From the NCBI GenBank assembly GCA_013003715.1, contig JABDIN010000030.1, positions 1-64,000 of the forward strand: DNA of 64,000 nt, written 5' to 3'. This DNA is from Desulfobacteraceae bacterium (GTDB taxonomy: Bacteria; Desulfobacterota; Desulfobacteria; Desulfobacterales; Desulfosarcinaceae). Below are positions 1-8,581 of the stretch, in pieces. The notes under the pieces are model-generated. The model was not told the DNA's origin. It ran no database searches and worked only from the letters and a program-made list of their open reading frames with translations. The translations under genes were made by a program, and so were the position numbers. The number at the start of each line of letters is the position of its first letter. Position 1 is the stretch's first letter.

Positions 1-196
1 AACTGAGGAATTGGTGTTGAATTTTAAATTATAAATGAGAAATTTTAAATGAAATTATAATGATAAATTTTAAAACAATGCCCCAGGGAGATTAATACCA
101 AATTAAAAATGACAAATGCGGTTACCCTGGGTTTTAACATTTGAATTTCAGATTTGATTTAAAATTTGACCTTTAAAATTACCCCAAACGGCCCTA
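1..196. other. AT-rich gene-free end of window
   Basis: This stretch is strongly AT-rich, with repeated TTTTAAA/AAATTT words. It contains one possible stem (CCCAGGG near 83 and CCCTGGG near 126, about 35 bases apart). It lies downstream of the minus-strand response regulator, so the stem could be part of its 3' end, but there is no classical U-tract after it. I see no gene. Confidence 0.4.
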
Positions 197-787
197 TCAT
201 TCCTCAATCCCGTCCACTCTATTCATCTCTGCCTTGACCTTTGCCACACAGTCCGGGCAATAGGTGGAGGTGGGGGAGAGGCGCATTTTGGTCCAGACAA
301 AATCTTCGACGGAGATCCATGAACCGGTGCCGGGTTCTTTTCCGGCATCATCCCGTATTTTTTTGCATTCGCAGCAAATGGGCAGCATTTTCTCATATAC
401 TTTTATCTTTCGGGATTGTTCCAACTGCTCGAAACAACGGGACACACGATATCGAAATTCCTCGGAATCGCTGGGTTTGAGCATATAATCGTCCGCATGG
501 TGTCTTAGGGCGGATATGGCGGAGGCCATGTCGCCATAACCGGTCAGAATGATCACCATGGTCTCCGGGTTTTTGTCTTTTACCCGTTCCAGGACCTGGA
601 TGCCGTCGATATTGCCCATGACCAGATCGGTAATCACCAGATCGAAGTGCTGCCGGTTGATCAGCGCAAACGCCTTTTCACCGTTTATCGCCGTCGTGAC
701 CTTGTAGCCTTCGGTTTCAAGGTCTTTGGCTATGCCCGCAAGCAGGATGGGATCGTCGTCCACCAGTAGTATCTGATAATCACGCAT
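197..787 (-). CDS. Response regulator with Cys-rich C-terminal tail
   Basis: This is a single-domain receiver followed by a short Cys-rich tail, with no DNA-binding domain. The receiver (residues 1-120) has the acidic triad DDD at 10-12, phospho-acceptor Asp54 in the context VITDLVM, Thr82 and Lys104-Pro105. The tail (about 135-190) carries CCECKKIRDD and a later CPDC, a four-Cys arrangement typical of a putative metal-binding extension on many deltaproteobacterial receivers. The start is chosen at ATG 787: AGGAG stands 8 bases upstream, whereas a TTG at 793 would leave only 3. It overlaps the rsmA stop codon, so it is probably translated by coupling. The sensor partner is not in the window. 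The output of the tail is unknown. Confidence 0.85.
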   Translation of the reverse strand: MRDYQILLVDDDPILLAGIAKDLETEGYKVTTAINGEKAFALINRQHFDLVITDLVMGNIDGIQVLERVKDKNPETMVIILTGYGDMASAISALRHHADDYMLKPSDSEEFRYRVSRCFEQLEQSRKIKVYEKMLPICCECKKIRDDAGKEPGTGSWISVEDFVWTKMRLSPTSTYCPDCVAKVKAEMNRVDGIEE

Positions 788-1643
788 TTTCAATTCTCCT
801 GAGAGTTGTTCCGATGCTGTTGCTCAGCCGCACGAATTCCGCCACGGAGAGGGTTTCCGCCCGCCTGACCGGATCGATCCCCGCGGTTGTCAAAAGATCC
901 CGTACCGTGTTCGCGTCCAGGCCCAAATCACTACCGGCCAGTGCATTTTTGAGGGTTTTTCGCCGCTTGCCGAATGCCAGCCTGACCACTCGAACCAATA
1001 AAGCCTCATCGTCGGCCGCATGCGGGAGCTCTGATTTAAAACAAACTTCCAGAACCGTCGAATCCACTTTTGGTTTCGGAAAAAAATGGCTTGCTTTCAC
1101 GTCAAACAATACACCGGCATCGGCGCAGTATTGCAATATCACGCTTAACCGGCCGTATGTTCTGGATCCCGGAGCGGCCAGGACCCGTTCGGCCAGTTCT
1201 TTTTGAAACATGAGAATGGCCCGTTGAATGCCGGGCCGCTCGGTGATGAGCTTGATCAGAATCTGAGATGAAATACTATAGGGCAGATTTCCGATGACGA
1301 TGAGGGGGCGACCGACCTCTTTTGATATGGCCTGAAAGTCAAGGGACAATACATTGTCTTCGATCAAACGGACATTGTCGATCTTGTGTTCCAGCAGTTC
1401 CGTTTTCAACAGGGGGATAATGCGGGGATCACGCTCCACCGCGATCAGATGATCCACCTTGGCGGCTGCGGGAATGGTCAGGGCACCAAGTCCTGCGCCG
1501 ATTTCAAGGACCGCGTGCTCTCTTTTCAATTCCGCCCGGGCCAGAATATTTTCGGCAATGGTAAAATTGTTCAGGAAATTCTGCCCGAATTCTTTACGGG
1601 CGTGTACATTCCAGGCTTTTAAGATGGTTCTGGGCGAGGTCAT
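780..1643 (-). CDS. rsmA: 16S rRNA dimethyladenosine transferase
   Basis: RsmA (KsgA) dimethylates two adjacent adenines in the 3' terminal hairpin of 16S rRNA during small-subunit assembly. At 287 aa it has normal family length. The N-terminus has the family's HARKEFGQNFL, the SAM-binding motif VLEIGAGLGALT follows at about residues 45-56, and the catalytic NLPYSISSQIL motif lies near 118-128. The C-terminal helical RNA-binding domain is complete. It lies 7 bases below the DUF2062 gene and overlaps the response regulator start, so the three minus-strand genes look cotranscribed. The start M at 1643 has only a weak Shine-Dalgarno. Confidence 0.95.
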   Translation of the reverse strand: MTSPRTILKAWNVHARKEFGQNFLNNFTIAENILARAELKREHAVLEIGAGLGALTIPAAAKVDHLIAVERDPRIIPLLKTELLEHKIDNVRLIEDNVLSLDFQAISKEVGRPLIVIGNLPYSISSQILIKLITERPGIQRAILMFQKELAERVLAAPGSRTYGRLSVILQYCADAGVLFDVKASHFFPKPKVDSTVLEVCFKSELPHAADDEALLVRVVRLAFGKRRKTLKNALAGSDLGLDANTVRDLLTTAGIDPVRRAETLSVAEFVRLSNSIGTTLRRIENA

Positions 1644-1650
1644 GGCCGGT

Positions 1651-2169
1651 TCACGTATTGGATTTCGCTTTTTTTCTGGCCCTGCGCTTTATCCTTTTCT
1701 CCTGGATCTTTGTAAAAATAGAGCGGGCGCCGAAATAGGTTGCCACAGCCGGGGGGATAGCGAGCACAATTCCCCCGAGCATCAGGGATATGGTGACGTC
1801 AAACCCCACTTTCATCAATTCGGTGATGGACTCGAAAGAAGGGTCGAACGGCATGTTGTTCCCCAGGAACAATGATCCTAATTTGTAGCTGCCGATATAA
1901 AACATCGGAATGGTGACGGGATTTGAAAACCAGACGCCGATGACGGCAGCGGGTTTACTTCCCTTGAAGATGATGGCCAATGCAAGTGCAATGACCGTAT
2001 GAAAGGGTATGGTGGGGGTAACCGCCACAAAAACACCGATGGCGAGGCCGGTGGCGATATAATGGGGATCCCCGTTCAGGCGGCGCACCCGTTTCAGAAA
2101 AAACCGGAGCCGGATCTTCAGGCTCTCGGTGGTGGTCTTCGGTGGAATATTATTTCTTATCCGATTCAT
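1651..2169 (-). CDS. DUF2062 membrane protein
   Basis: A 172-aa protein with the DUF2062 signature: a basic N-terminal stretch, then the GDPHYIATGLAIGVFVAV region, FHTVIALALAIIF, and the conserved WFSNPVTIPMFYIGSYKLG. Two or three membrane segments lie at about residues 42-75, 80-105 and 125-150. The C-terminus is a strongly basic tail. The molecular function of DUF2062 proteins is not established. It is the first gene of a minus-strand group with rsmA. No clear Shine-Dalgarno precedes ATG 2169, so the start is less certain than the family call. Confidence 0.8.
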   Translation of the reverse strand: MNRIRNNIPPKTTTESLKIRLRFFLKRVRRLNGDPHYIATGLAIGVFVAVTPTIPFHTVIALALAIIFKGSKPAAVIGVWFSNPVTIPMFYIGSYKLGSLFLGNNMPFDPSFESITELMKVGFDVTISLMLGGIVLAIPPAVATYFGARSIFTKIQEKRIKRRARKKAKSNT

Positions 2170-2404
2170 ATCGTTGATATTAAGTGCGGCAACCCGGCTG
2201 TCAATAGCAGTTCATTCATATATGTTGGTGATGCATCCACTTGTCTTGTCCACCATTCGCAGACGCGGCACAATATCATTATTGTTTTTCAAATACAATA
2301 AACAGGGATCATTGACATTTATTTTTAATTATGGAATGTACACCGATGGGTTTTAAGGACGCCTTAACAGCCCGCTATTATTACATCTGTGAAGGAGACG
2401 CGTA

Positions 2405-2899
2405 ATGGCAAAAAGCCCTCACCCGGTTCATGAAGACATCACCCCGGAGATGTGGACGGGCATCGATCGGGTCATCGCTGAACACAAATCGGTATCCGGT
2501 GCTATCATCACCGTTTTACGGGAGTGCCAGGATATTGCCGGCTACCTTCCCGTGGAATTGCTGGATTATATTGCAAAAGGCCTGAATCTGCCGTCAAGTG
2601 AGGTGTTTGGGGTGGCATCCTTTTATTCACTTTTCTCATTGGTGCCGAAAGGCCGCCACACCATCAAGCTCTGCCTAGGTACGGCATGTTATGTCAAGGG
2701 GATCAAAGAGGTAATGAGCCGTGTCACCAATACCTTCAATCTTGAAGAGGGCCAGGTCACCGAAGACAAACGGTTCTCCCTGGAGGGGGTGCGATGCCTG
2801 GGCGCATGCGGTCTGGCGCCGGTGATGGTGGTCGGCCAGGACACCCATGGCGATGTGAGCCCGGATAAGATCCTCGGCATCCTGGACAATTACACCTAA
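2405..2899 (+). CDS. NuoE/HndA-like [2Fe-2S] subunit
   Basis: A 164-aa thioredoxin-fold [2Fe-2S] protein of the NuoE family, which passes electrons between the NuoF-type flavin subunit and partners. The helical N-terminus contains the family's ITVLRECQDIAGYLP and VFGVASFYSLFSLVPKG. The cluster ligands are the C-x4-C of LCLGTACYVKG and the C-x3-C of RCLGACGLAPVM. AAGGAG lies well placed before ATG 2405. It is the first gene of an operon with a DRTGG protein, a NuoF-like flavoprotein, an RnfB/GltD fusion and an RseC protein. A TTGACA at 2312-2317 could be the -35 of its promoter, but the matching -10 is poor. The complex I membrane arm genes are absent, so this is not complex I. Confidence 0.9.
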   Translation: MAKSPHPVHEDITPEMWTGIDRVIAEHKSVSGAIITVLRECQDIAGYLPVELLDYIAKGLNLPSSEVFGVASFYSLFSLVPKGRHTIKLCLGTACYVKGIKEVMSRVTNTFNLEEGQVTEDKRFSLEGVRCLGACGLAPVMVVGQDTHGDVSPDKILGILDNYT

Positions 2900-2966
2900 G
2901 GATAGTGACGATATACGACCCGCGTTTAATTGAGTTCCCAATGCCAATGCAGGTTACGGAAAAACA

Positions 2967-3320
2967 ATGAAAATATCCGAAGTCCAATCGATATTAAAGG
3001 CAAACGTGCTCTGCGGAGAAGACCAATTGGATAAGATCGTGGTCGCCGCCGGCGCTGCAGACCTGATGGACGATGTGCTCGCGGCAGCGGCCAAGGGATG
3101 CGTCCTGCTGACCGGTGTTACCACGGATCATGTCATCCGCACCGCGAAGATCGTTGGCGTTGGGGCGATAGTCATTGTCAGGGGAAAAGAGCCGCCTGAA
3201 GAATTTATCAATATGGCGAAAAGCTATGACATACCGTGTCTGTTGAGCAAATATTCGCTTTTTGTGGCCTGCGGCAGGCTTTACATGAACGGTATACGGG
3301 GATTGGACGGCTCCTGGTAA
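2967..3320 (+). CDS. DRTGG-domain protein
   Basis: A 117-aa stand-alone DRTGG domain, a small alpha/beta fold of unknown ligand found in CBS/PTA-type regulators and, as a single-domain protein, in operons for NADH-linked hydrogenases and formate dehydrogenases. Visible features are the KGCVLLTGVTTDHVIRTA segment at about residues 44-61, the hydrophobic IVGVGAIVIVRGK strand, and the C-terminal PCLLSKYSLFVACGRLY. It sits between the NuoE-like and NuoF-like genes, 19 bases before the latter, so it is certainly cotranscribed. A regulatory or assembly role for the flavoprotein module is inferred from this recurrent position. No catalytic residues are evident. Confidence 0.8.
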   Translation: MKISEVQSILKANVLCGEDQLDKIVVAAGAADLMDDVLAAAAKGCVLLTGVTTDHVIRTAKIVGVGAIVIVRGKEPPEEFINMAKSYDIPCLLSKYSLFVACGRLYMNGIRGLDGSW

Positions 3321-3339
3321 CGGATCAAAGAGAGGGATT

Positions 3340-5187
3340 ATGGCGCACGAAACCGTTGAACAACTCGGTCGGATTCGAGAAAAATATGCAGCAAAATTTG
3401 CTTTCACGGATAAAACCTATCTGCTCATATGCGGGGGTACCGGATGCCACGCAACCGGTAGCATCAAGGTAAAGGAAGCCCTGGAACAACAGCTGGCCGA
3501 ACATGATCTTTCGGATAAGGCGGAAGTCGTCGAAACCGGATGCAACGGATTCTGCGCCATGGGTCCGCTGTTGGTGGTTCAGCCCGGCGATGTTTTCTAT
3601 CAGAAACTGACCATCGCGGATATGGAAACCATCGTCAAGGAACATATTATCGGAAAAAAACCGGTGGAACGGCTATTGTACAAGGATCCGGTCACCAGAA
3701 AACGCATTGCCTCCCAAAAGGAAATTCCCTTTTTTGCCCATCAGGAGCCCGTCGTACTGCGGAACAAAGGTCTTATCAACCCTGAATCCATTGACGACTA
3801 CATCGCCAGGGACGGCTACAGCGGTGCCGCCAAAGCGTTATTGGAGATGGACGGTGAAGAGATCATCGAACAGATGAAAATCAGCGGAATCCGCGGCCGG
3901 GGCGGCGCCGGTTTCCCGACGGGCCTCAAGTGGGAATTTGCGAGCAAAAGCCCCGGAGAGACCAAATATGTGTTGTGCAACGCCGATGAAGGCGACCCCG
4001 GCGCTTTCATGGACAGGAGTATCCTCGAGGCCGATCCCCACGCAGTGATCGAGGGGATGATCATCGCCGCAAGGGCCATTAACGCCGGCAAGGGGTATGT
4101 GTACGCACGTACCGAATATCCCCTGGCCATCAGCCGGTTGACCAAAGCGATCGAGCAGGCCACGGCTTACGGATTGCTGGGTGAAAACATCTTCGGGTCC
4201 GGTTTCGGATTCGCCATCGAAATCTACCAGGGAGCCGGTGCCTTTGTCTGTGGCGAAGAGACCGCCTTGATGCGATCCATTGAAGGAAAGCGCGGCATGC
4301 CGCGCCCCCGGCCACCTTTCCCCGCCCATAAGGGCTTATGGGAAAAACCGACCGTTCTGAACAATGTGGAAACCCTGGCCAGCGTCGCTCAGATTATCCG
4401 CCATGGCGGCAGCTGGTACTCGGCCATGGGCACCGAGAGCAGCAAGGGAACGAAGGTTTTTGCGGTTTCCGGTGATGTGAACAATATCGGACTGGTGGAA
4501 GTGCCCATGGGAACAAGCCTGCGTACGATTATCTACGATATCGGCGGCGGCATCCCCAAAAAGAAAAAGTTCAAAGCGGTCCAGCTGGGCGGCCCTTCCG
4601 GCGGCTGCATCCCCGATGCTTATCTGGACACACCGGTGGACTATGAGGCCATTGCCAAGGTGGGTGCGATCATGGGATCGGGCGGTGTTATCGTAATGGA
4701 TGAGAACACCTGCATGGTGGATATGGCCCGGTTTTTCATGGAATTCATCCAGGACGAATCCTGCGGCAAATGCACGCCCTGTCGTGAGGGTACCCGGCGG
4801 CTTCTGCAGATACTGGAGAAGATCTGCGAGGGTCGCGGCAAACCTGAAGACATTGACAAGATGAGGGAATTGTCGGCCACCATCAGCCAGACGGCATTGT
4901 GCGGACTGGGTCAGACAGGACCGAATCCGGTGTTGTCCACATTGCGCTACTTTATGGATGAATACGAAGCCCACATCCATGATAAAAGATGCCCCGCCAA
5001 ACGATGCGTAGCCCTGTTGAAATTCGAAATCGACCGGGATATATGCACTAAATGCGGATTGTGTTTCAAGCATTGTCCGTCCGACGCCATTATCTGGAAA
5101 AAGAAAGAGGTGGCCAGGATAGAAAAGGATAAATGCATCAAATGCCTGACATGTTATGACAAATGTAAATTCGGCGCGATATTTTAA
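3340..5187 (+). CDS. NuoF/HydB/HndC-like NADH-binding iron-sulfur flavoprotein
   Basis: A 615-aa flavoprotein expected to bind FMN, NAD(H) and several iron-sulfur clusters. In order: an N-terminal thioredoxin-like [2Fe-2S] domain (CGGTGC near 30, GCNGFCAMGP near 67); the NADH/FMN fold with GRGGAGFPTGLKWEFA near 187 and NADEGDPGAF near 213; an SLBB region; the N3-type [4Fe-4S] site (SCGKCTPCREG near 473, plus LCGLGQTGPNP near 518); and a C-terminal two-cluster ferredoxin (CTKCGLCFKHCP and CIKCLTCYDKC). This is the domain order of HydB/HndC of bifurcating hydrogenases. No [FeFe]-hydrogenase or formate dehydrogenase gene is nearby. The next gene is an RnfB/GltD fusion, which may take that place. 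The NADH site is intact by motif. Confidence 0.93.
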   Translation: MAHETVEQLGRIREKYAAKFAFTDKTYLLICGGTGCHATGSIKVKEALEQQLAEHDLSDKAEVVETGCNGFCAMGPLLVVQPGDVFYQKLTIADMETIVKEHIIGKKPVERLLYKDPVTRKRIASQKEIPFFAHQEPVVLRNKGLINPESIDDYIARDGYSGAAKALLEMDGEEIIEQMKISGIRGRGGAGFPTGLKWEFASKSPGETKYVLCNADEGDPGAFMDRSILEADPHAVIEGMIIAARAINAGKGYVYARTEYPLAISRLTKAIEQATAYGLLGENIFGSGFGFAIEIYQGAGAFVCGEETALMRSIEGKRGMPRPRPPFPAHKGLWEKPTVLNNVETLASVAQIIRHGGSWYSAMGTESSKGTKVFAVSGDVNNIGLVEVPMGTSLRTIIYDIGGGIPKKKKFKAVQLGGPSGGCIPDAYLDTPVDYEAIAKVGAIMGSGGVIVMDENTCMVDMARFFMEFIQDESCGKCTPCREGTRRLLQILEKICEGRGKPEDIDKMRELSATISQTALCGLGQTGPNPVLSTLRYFMDEYEAHIHDKRCPAKRCVALLKFEIDRDICTKCGLCFKHCPSDAIIWKKKEVARIEKDKCIKCLTCYDKCKFGAIF

Positions 5188-5264
5188 TATCCCGGGATCG
5201 GGAACGGCCTGCTCGCAGCCTGAGTGATGTCGCGATCCTCTTTGCCTAACAGGAGCCAAGCAAC

Positions 5265-7340
5265 ATGTACACTGCCATAATGATAATGGGTGGTTTGGGA
5301 ATAATCGTCGGCATCGGGCTGGCATTAGCCTCTAAAATATTTTATGTATACGTGGATCCGCTGGTATTGAAAGTAGACGAGGAATTACCGGGTGCCAATT
5401 GCGGCGGATGCGGGCTGCCCGGCTGTTCGGCCAATGCGGAAGCCATCGTGGCCGGTAAAGCCGCACCCAACTCATGTGTGGCGGCGGGCCCGGAGACAGC
5501 GGAGGCCATAGCGGCGATTCTGGGTGTCAGTGTCGAAGCCAGAGAACCGGATATCGCACTGCCCGGATGCACTTACGGTGTGGCGGATGCCGATGTCAAA
5601 TTCGCTTATGACGGCATGACCGACTGCCGGGCGGTGTCCATGCTCGGTGGCGGTATGAAAGTGTGCAACATCGGGTGCATCGGATTGGGCACCTGCGAAC
5701 GCACCTGTCTCTTTGACGCCATCACCATGGGGCCCAATGGTCTGCCGGTTGTCAATGAAAAGCGTTGCACCGGTTGCGGCGCTTGTGAAAGGGTGTGCCC
5801 GAAACACATCATCACACTGTCGTCGGTTACCCGCCGTATCATCAGGGAATATACCACGGAGATCTGCACCACCCCCTGCCAGCGGACCTGTCCGGCCGGT
5901 ATCGATATCTGTGAATACATCCGGCAGATCGACAATGGCGATTACCATCGCGCGGTCCAGGTCATCAAGGAACGGAATCCGTTTCCGGCAGTAATCGGCA
6001 GAATATGCCCGAGACCCTGTGAAAATGAATGCCGCCGCAAATTTGTGGATGAACCGGTGGCCATCAATTTTCTCAAACGATTTGCAGCGGATTACGAACG
6101 AAAGCAGGGCAAACGCATTTTACCCTACAAGGCACCGGAAACAGGCCATAGAATAGCCGTGGTTGGTGGCGGTGTCCAGGGACTCTCCACCGCCTTTTTC
6201 TCGGCGAGATTGGGCCACTCGGTGACCGTCTTTGAAGCAACGGATCGATTGGGCGGCCTTCTGCGTACAGCGATATCCGCACAACGGCTGCCCCGGGAAG
6301 TCCTGGATTGGGATATTGACGGTGTGCTGGAAATGGGTGTCAAAGCGGAAACCGGACAAATGATGGGCCGTGATTTCACCATCGACGCCCTTCTTGAAAA
6401 AGGATTCAGCAGCGTATTCCTGGCCGGTGGGGGCTGGGACAGCAGGCTAACCAGAGGCGTGCGCGCCGAAGCTCCGCCCATTCCCGGCACCCGGCTTCTG
6501 GTGGATTATTGGCGATCGGACGACCGGGAAAAACCACCCCATGGCGATGATACGGCCTATCTGATTGTCGGTGGCGGCACATTGGCCGTCGAGACCGCTT
6601 CGGATTTGATTAAATCCGGTGCAAGGTCGGTCACACTGATGTTCAGAGAGGCTCCGCATAAACTGGAAGTCTCTCCGGAAACCATTGACGCCCTTGAGCA
6701 GATGGGTGCCACCATGCTTACCAATTGCGGCATCACCCGGTTTTTCGGTAAAAAAAACAAGCTCAAGTCTGTGGAGTATCTGGACCTCGGCACCAATGAT
6801 CGAAACCGGATGCCGGCCGACGTGCTCCTGTTTGCTGCGGGAAGATATCCCGAGATGATATTCACAGCGGCCGATGATGTGTCCGGTTCCGGAGAGGACA
6901 CAACCGGCGGACCGATGCAATGGGAGGCCTTTTTACCTTATAAAGCACCTGCCCATGCAACGGAGACCGGCATATTTGCCGATGGAGACGTACTCACCGA
7001 CTACAGCGGCGCCATCGTTGCCATTGCCGCCGGCAGAAGAGCGGCGGCCTCAATTCATAAATCCATTTATGATATCAACCTGGATCTTCCGGACACCCTG
7101 CTGACGCCCACCTCGGTGGTTCAGGATGTGGACGCTGTAGCGGATGTCAGTCCCTCATCCCGCAATATCATGCCGCTTGCCGACACGGCGCCGCTTCTCA
7201 AGGAAGAAGAGTTGGAAAAGGGATTCTCCGAAGAAACGGCCAGGATAGAGGCCAAACGGTGCCTCAAGTGCGGACTCATATGCTACCAGCGCACCGGGGA
7301 GGAAACCGGTGTACAGATCCGGTCAACGGTGAACGCCTGA
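5265..7340 (+). CDS. RnfB-like ferredoxin fused to GltD/NfnB-like oxidoreductase (copy 1)
   Basis: A 691-aa fusion. Residues 1-25 form a membrane segment as in RnfB. Cys46, 49, 54 and 71 match the RnfB [4Fe-4S] domain, and two ferredoxin clusters follow near residues 130-180 (CNIGCIGLGTCERTC, CTGCGACERVCP). From about 200 it is GltD/NfnB-like: CQRTCPAGIDICEYI, CPRPCENEC, an FAD fold VVGGGVQGLS, a second nucleotide fold IVGGGTLAVETAS, and the FAD-closing FADGDVLTDYSGAIVAIAAG. A CLKCGLIC pair ends the protein. The second fold has MFREAPHKLEV where the Rnf copy (48026-50095) has the usual YRRTRKEMPA, so NADPH specificity is doubtful. CAGGAG precedes the ATG. It is in an operon with the NuoEF-like genes. 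Confidence 0.88.
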   Translation: MYTAIMIMGGLGIIVGIGLALASKIFYVYVDPLVLKVDEELPGANCGGCGLPGCSANAEAIVAGKAAPNSCVAAGPETAEAIAAILGVSVEAREPDIALPGCTYGVADADVKFAYDGMTDCRAVSMLGGGMKVCNIGCIGLGTCERTCLFDAITMGPNGLPVVNEKRCTGCGACERVCPKHIITLSSVTRRIIREYTTEICTTPCQRTCPAGIDICEYIRQIDNGDYHRAVQVIKERNPFPAVIGRICPRPCENECRRKFVDEPVAINFLKRFAADYERKQGKRILPYKAPETGHRIAVVGGGVQGLSTAFFSARLGHSVTVFEATDRLGGLLRTAISAQRLPREVLDWDIDGVLEMGVKAETGQMMGRDFTIDALLEKGFSSVFLAGGGWDSRLTRGVRAEAPPIPGTRLLVDYWRSDDREKPPHGDDTAYLIVGGGTLAVETASDLIKSGARSVTLMFREAPHKLEVSPETIDALEQMGATMLTNCGITRFFGKKNKLKSVEYLDLGTNDRNRMPADVLLFAAGRYPEMIFTAADDVSGSGEDTTGGPMQWEAFLPYKAPAHATETGIFADGDVLTDYSGAIVAIAAGRRAAASIHKSIYDINLDLPDTLLTPTSVVQDVDAVADVSPSSRNIMPLADTAPLLKEEELEKGFSEETARIEAKRCLKCGLICYQRTGEETGVQIRSTVNA

Positions 7341-7383
7341 ATGAAAGGCGGGGACATTTTCCATAGCGGAATAATCGAAAACC

Positions 7384-7860
7384 ATGGCCACTGAAGAAGG
7401 TATCGTTATTAAACCCGGGCGTTTAGACGGGTCTACCATGTGGGTCAGGACGACTCGTTCAAGCGCATGCAAGGCATGTTCTGCGCGCAATTCCTGCAAA
7501 CCGGAAGAGAACACCGAAGAGATGGAAGTGGAAGCCGTCAATGCCGCCAATGCCGTTGTGGGTGACCGAATCGTGCTCAGTTTTAAAACCACATCCCTCT
7601 TGAAAGCCACCTTTTTATTATATATATTTCCGGTACTGTGCATGATCGGTGGGGCATTCATCGGGCAGATGCTGGCTGAGATGAACGATTACAATGCCTC
7701 GATCGGATCAGCGGTGACCGCATTCCTCTTTTTCGGACTATCGTTCCGTTATATCCGGGTGAAAGGGAACAAATTAGCCGAGCATGCGGATTACAAACCC
7801 CGGATCACAAGGATTATGCACAAGGTGTCGTCAAAACCACCGATCTCTTCAGGCGCATAA
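7384..7860 (+). CDS. RseC/MucC-family membrane protein
   Basis: A 158-aa protein of the RseC/MucC (SoxR-reducing system) family. The N-terminal half has three clustered Cys (ACKACSARNSC near residues 29-39), followed by a small beta-rich region. Two membrane segments follow at about 76-98 and 104-122, then a basic tail. RseC proteins are often encoded with Rnf/Rsx genes and help the Rsx complex keep SoxR reduced in enteric bacteria. Here it ends the NuoEF-RnfB/GltD operon, 43 bases after the fusion gene, which ties that operon to Rnf-type membrane chemistry. The Shine-Dalgarno is weak. Confidence 0.8.
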   Translation: MATEEGIVIKPGRLDGSTMWVRTTRSSACKACSARNSCKPEENTEEMEVEAVNAANAVVGDRIVLSFKTTSLLKATFLLYIFPVLCMIGGAFIGQMLAEMNDYNASIGSAVTAFLFFGLSFRYIRVKGNKLAEHADYKPRITRIMHKVSSKPPISSGA

Positions 7861-8048
7861 GGCGCCCATGAATACTACAGCGACCGCAGGTGTTGCCCTT
7901 TCAAGCTGAATCCCGACATGATTGTTCATGACTAATATCGACGCCGGCTGTTCAAGGAAGAGAAGTTCGTGTATGGTTGTCGCTGCGGCTGTTGTGCAAC
8001 AACCGGAAAAACTCAGACGTCTTTTTACAAAGGCGAAGGAAGAAATCA

Positions 8049-8525
8049 ATGACCCAAAAAATTTATATCACCCAACAAAACACGGCGACTTTCCTTTGCC
8101 CGGGATGCCAGCGGTCCACCACGGCGGACGTGACAAAATATGCGAATACAGATAAAAAAGTGGTCGTGAGTGTGAAATGCGCGTGTGGCCATGCCTTTCG
8201 TGTACAATTGGAAAAAAGACGCAAATACCGGAAAGGGACCGACTTGGCGGGCACATACACGCTTTTTCTGAGTGATAAAAATGTTGATAAAGGAAGTATG
8301 AAAGTTGTGGATATTTCCGCTACCGGGTTGAAACTGGTATTGAACGTGGACCGTAAAATGGCGGTTGGGGATAAAATGGATGTCCAGTTCCGTCTCAATG
8401 ATAAAAAGCGGACCTTGATCGAGAAAAGGGTCGAGGTCAGGAATATCATAAAAAATAAAATTGGTGTATCCTTTTCGGCCAACGATGTTGCGGACCCCGC
8501 CATCGGTTTCTACCTGCTGTCCTGA
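8049..8525 (+). CDS. PilZ-domain protein with N-terminal zinc-ribbon-like motif
   Basis: A 158-aa protein. The N-terminal third has CPGC near residue 16 and CACGH about 28 residues later, a two-knuckle pattern suggesting a metal ribbon. The rest is a PilZ-type beta barrel: the RRKYRKGTDL stretch supplies the basic RxxxR of the c-di-GMP motif and DISATGLKL supplies the (D/N)xSxxG motif. Binding of cyclic di-GMP is therefore likely. The start at 8049 is chosen because AAGGA lies 8 bases upstream and because the 24 extra residues from 7977 look non-conserved and arginine-rich. The output target is unknown. Confidence 0.8.
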   Translation: MTQKIYITQQNTATFLCPGCQRSTTADVTKYANTDKKVVVSVKCACGHAFRVQLEKRRKYRKGTDLAGTYTLFLSDKNVDKGSMKVVDISATGLKLVLNVDRKMAVGDKMDVQFRLNDKKRTLIEKRVEVRNIIKNKIGVSFSANDVADPAIGFYLLS

Positions 8526-8581
8526 CTGTTCGGGGGACCTTGTACGGCCGGACAACATCATACGGAGGCTTCAGATACCAC

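Noticed and set aside
2405-5187. Partial complex I (nuo) operon
   Set aside because: Only E- and F-like subunits are present, and the NuoF-like protein has the extra N- and C-terminal iron-sulfur domains of bifurcating enzymes.
4336-5325. 329-codon minus-strand frame opposite the NuoF-like gene
   Set aside because: Shadow of a strongly conserved gene on the other strand; Cys/His-rich composition typical of antisense frames in GC-rich coding DNA.
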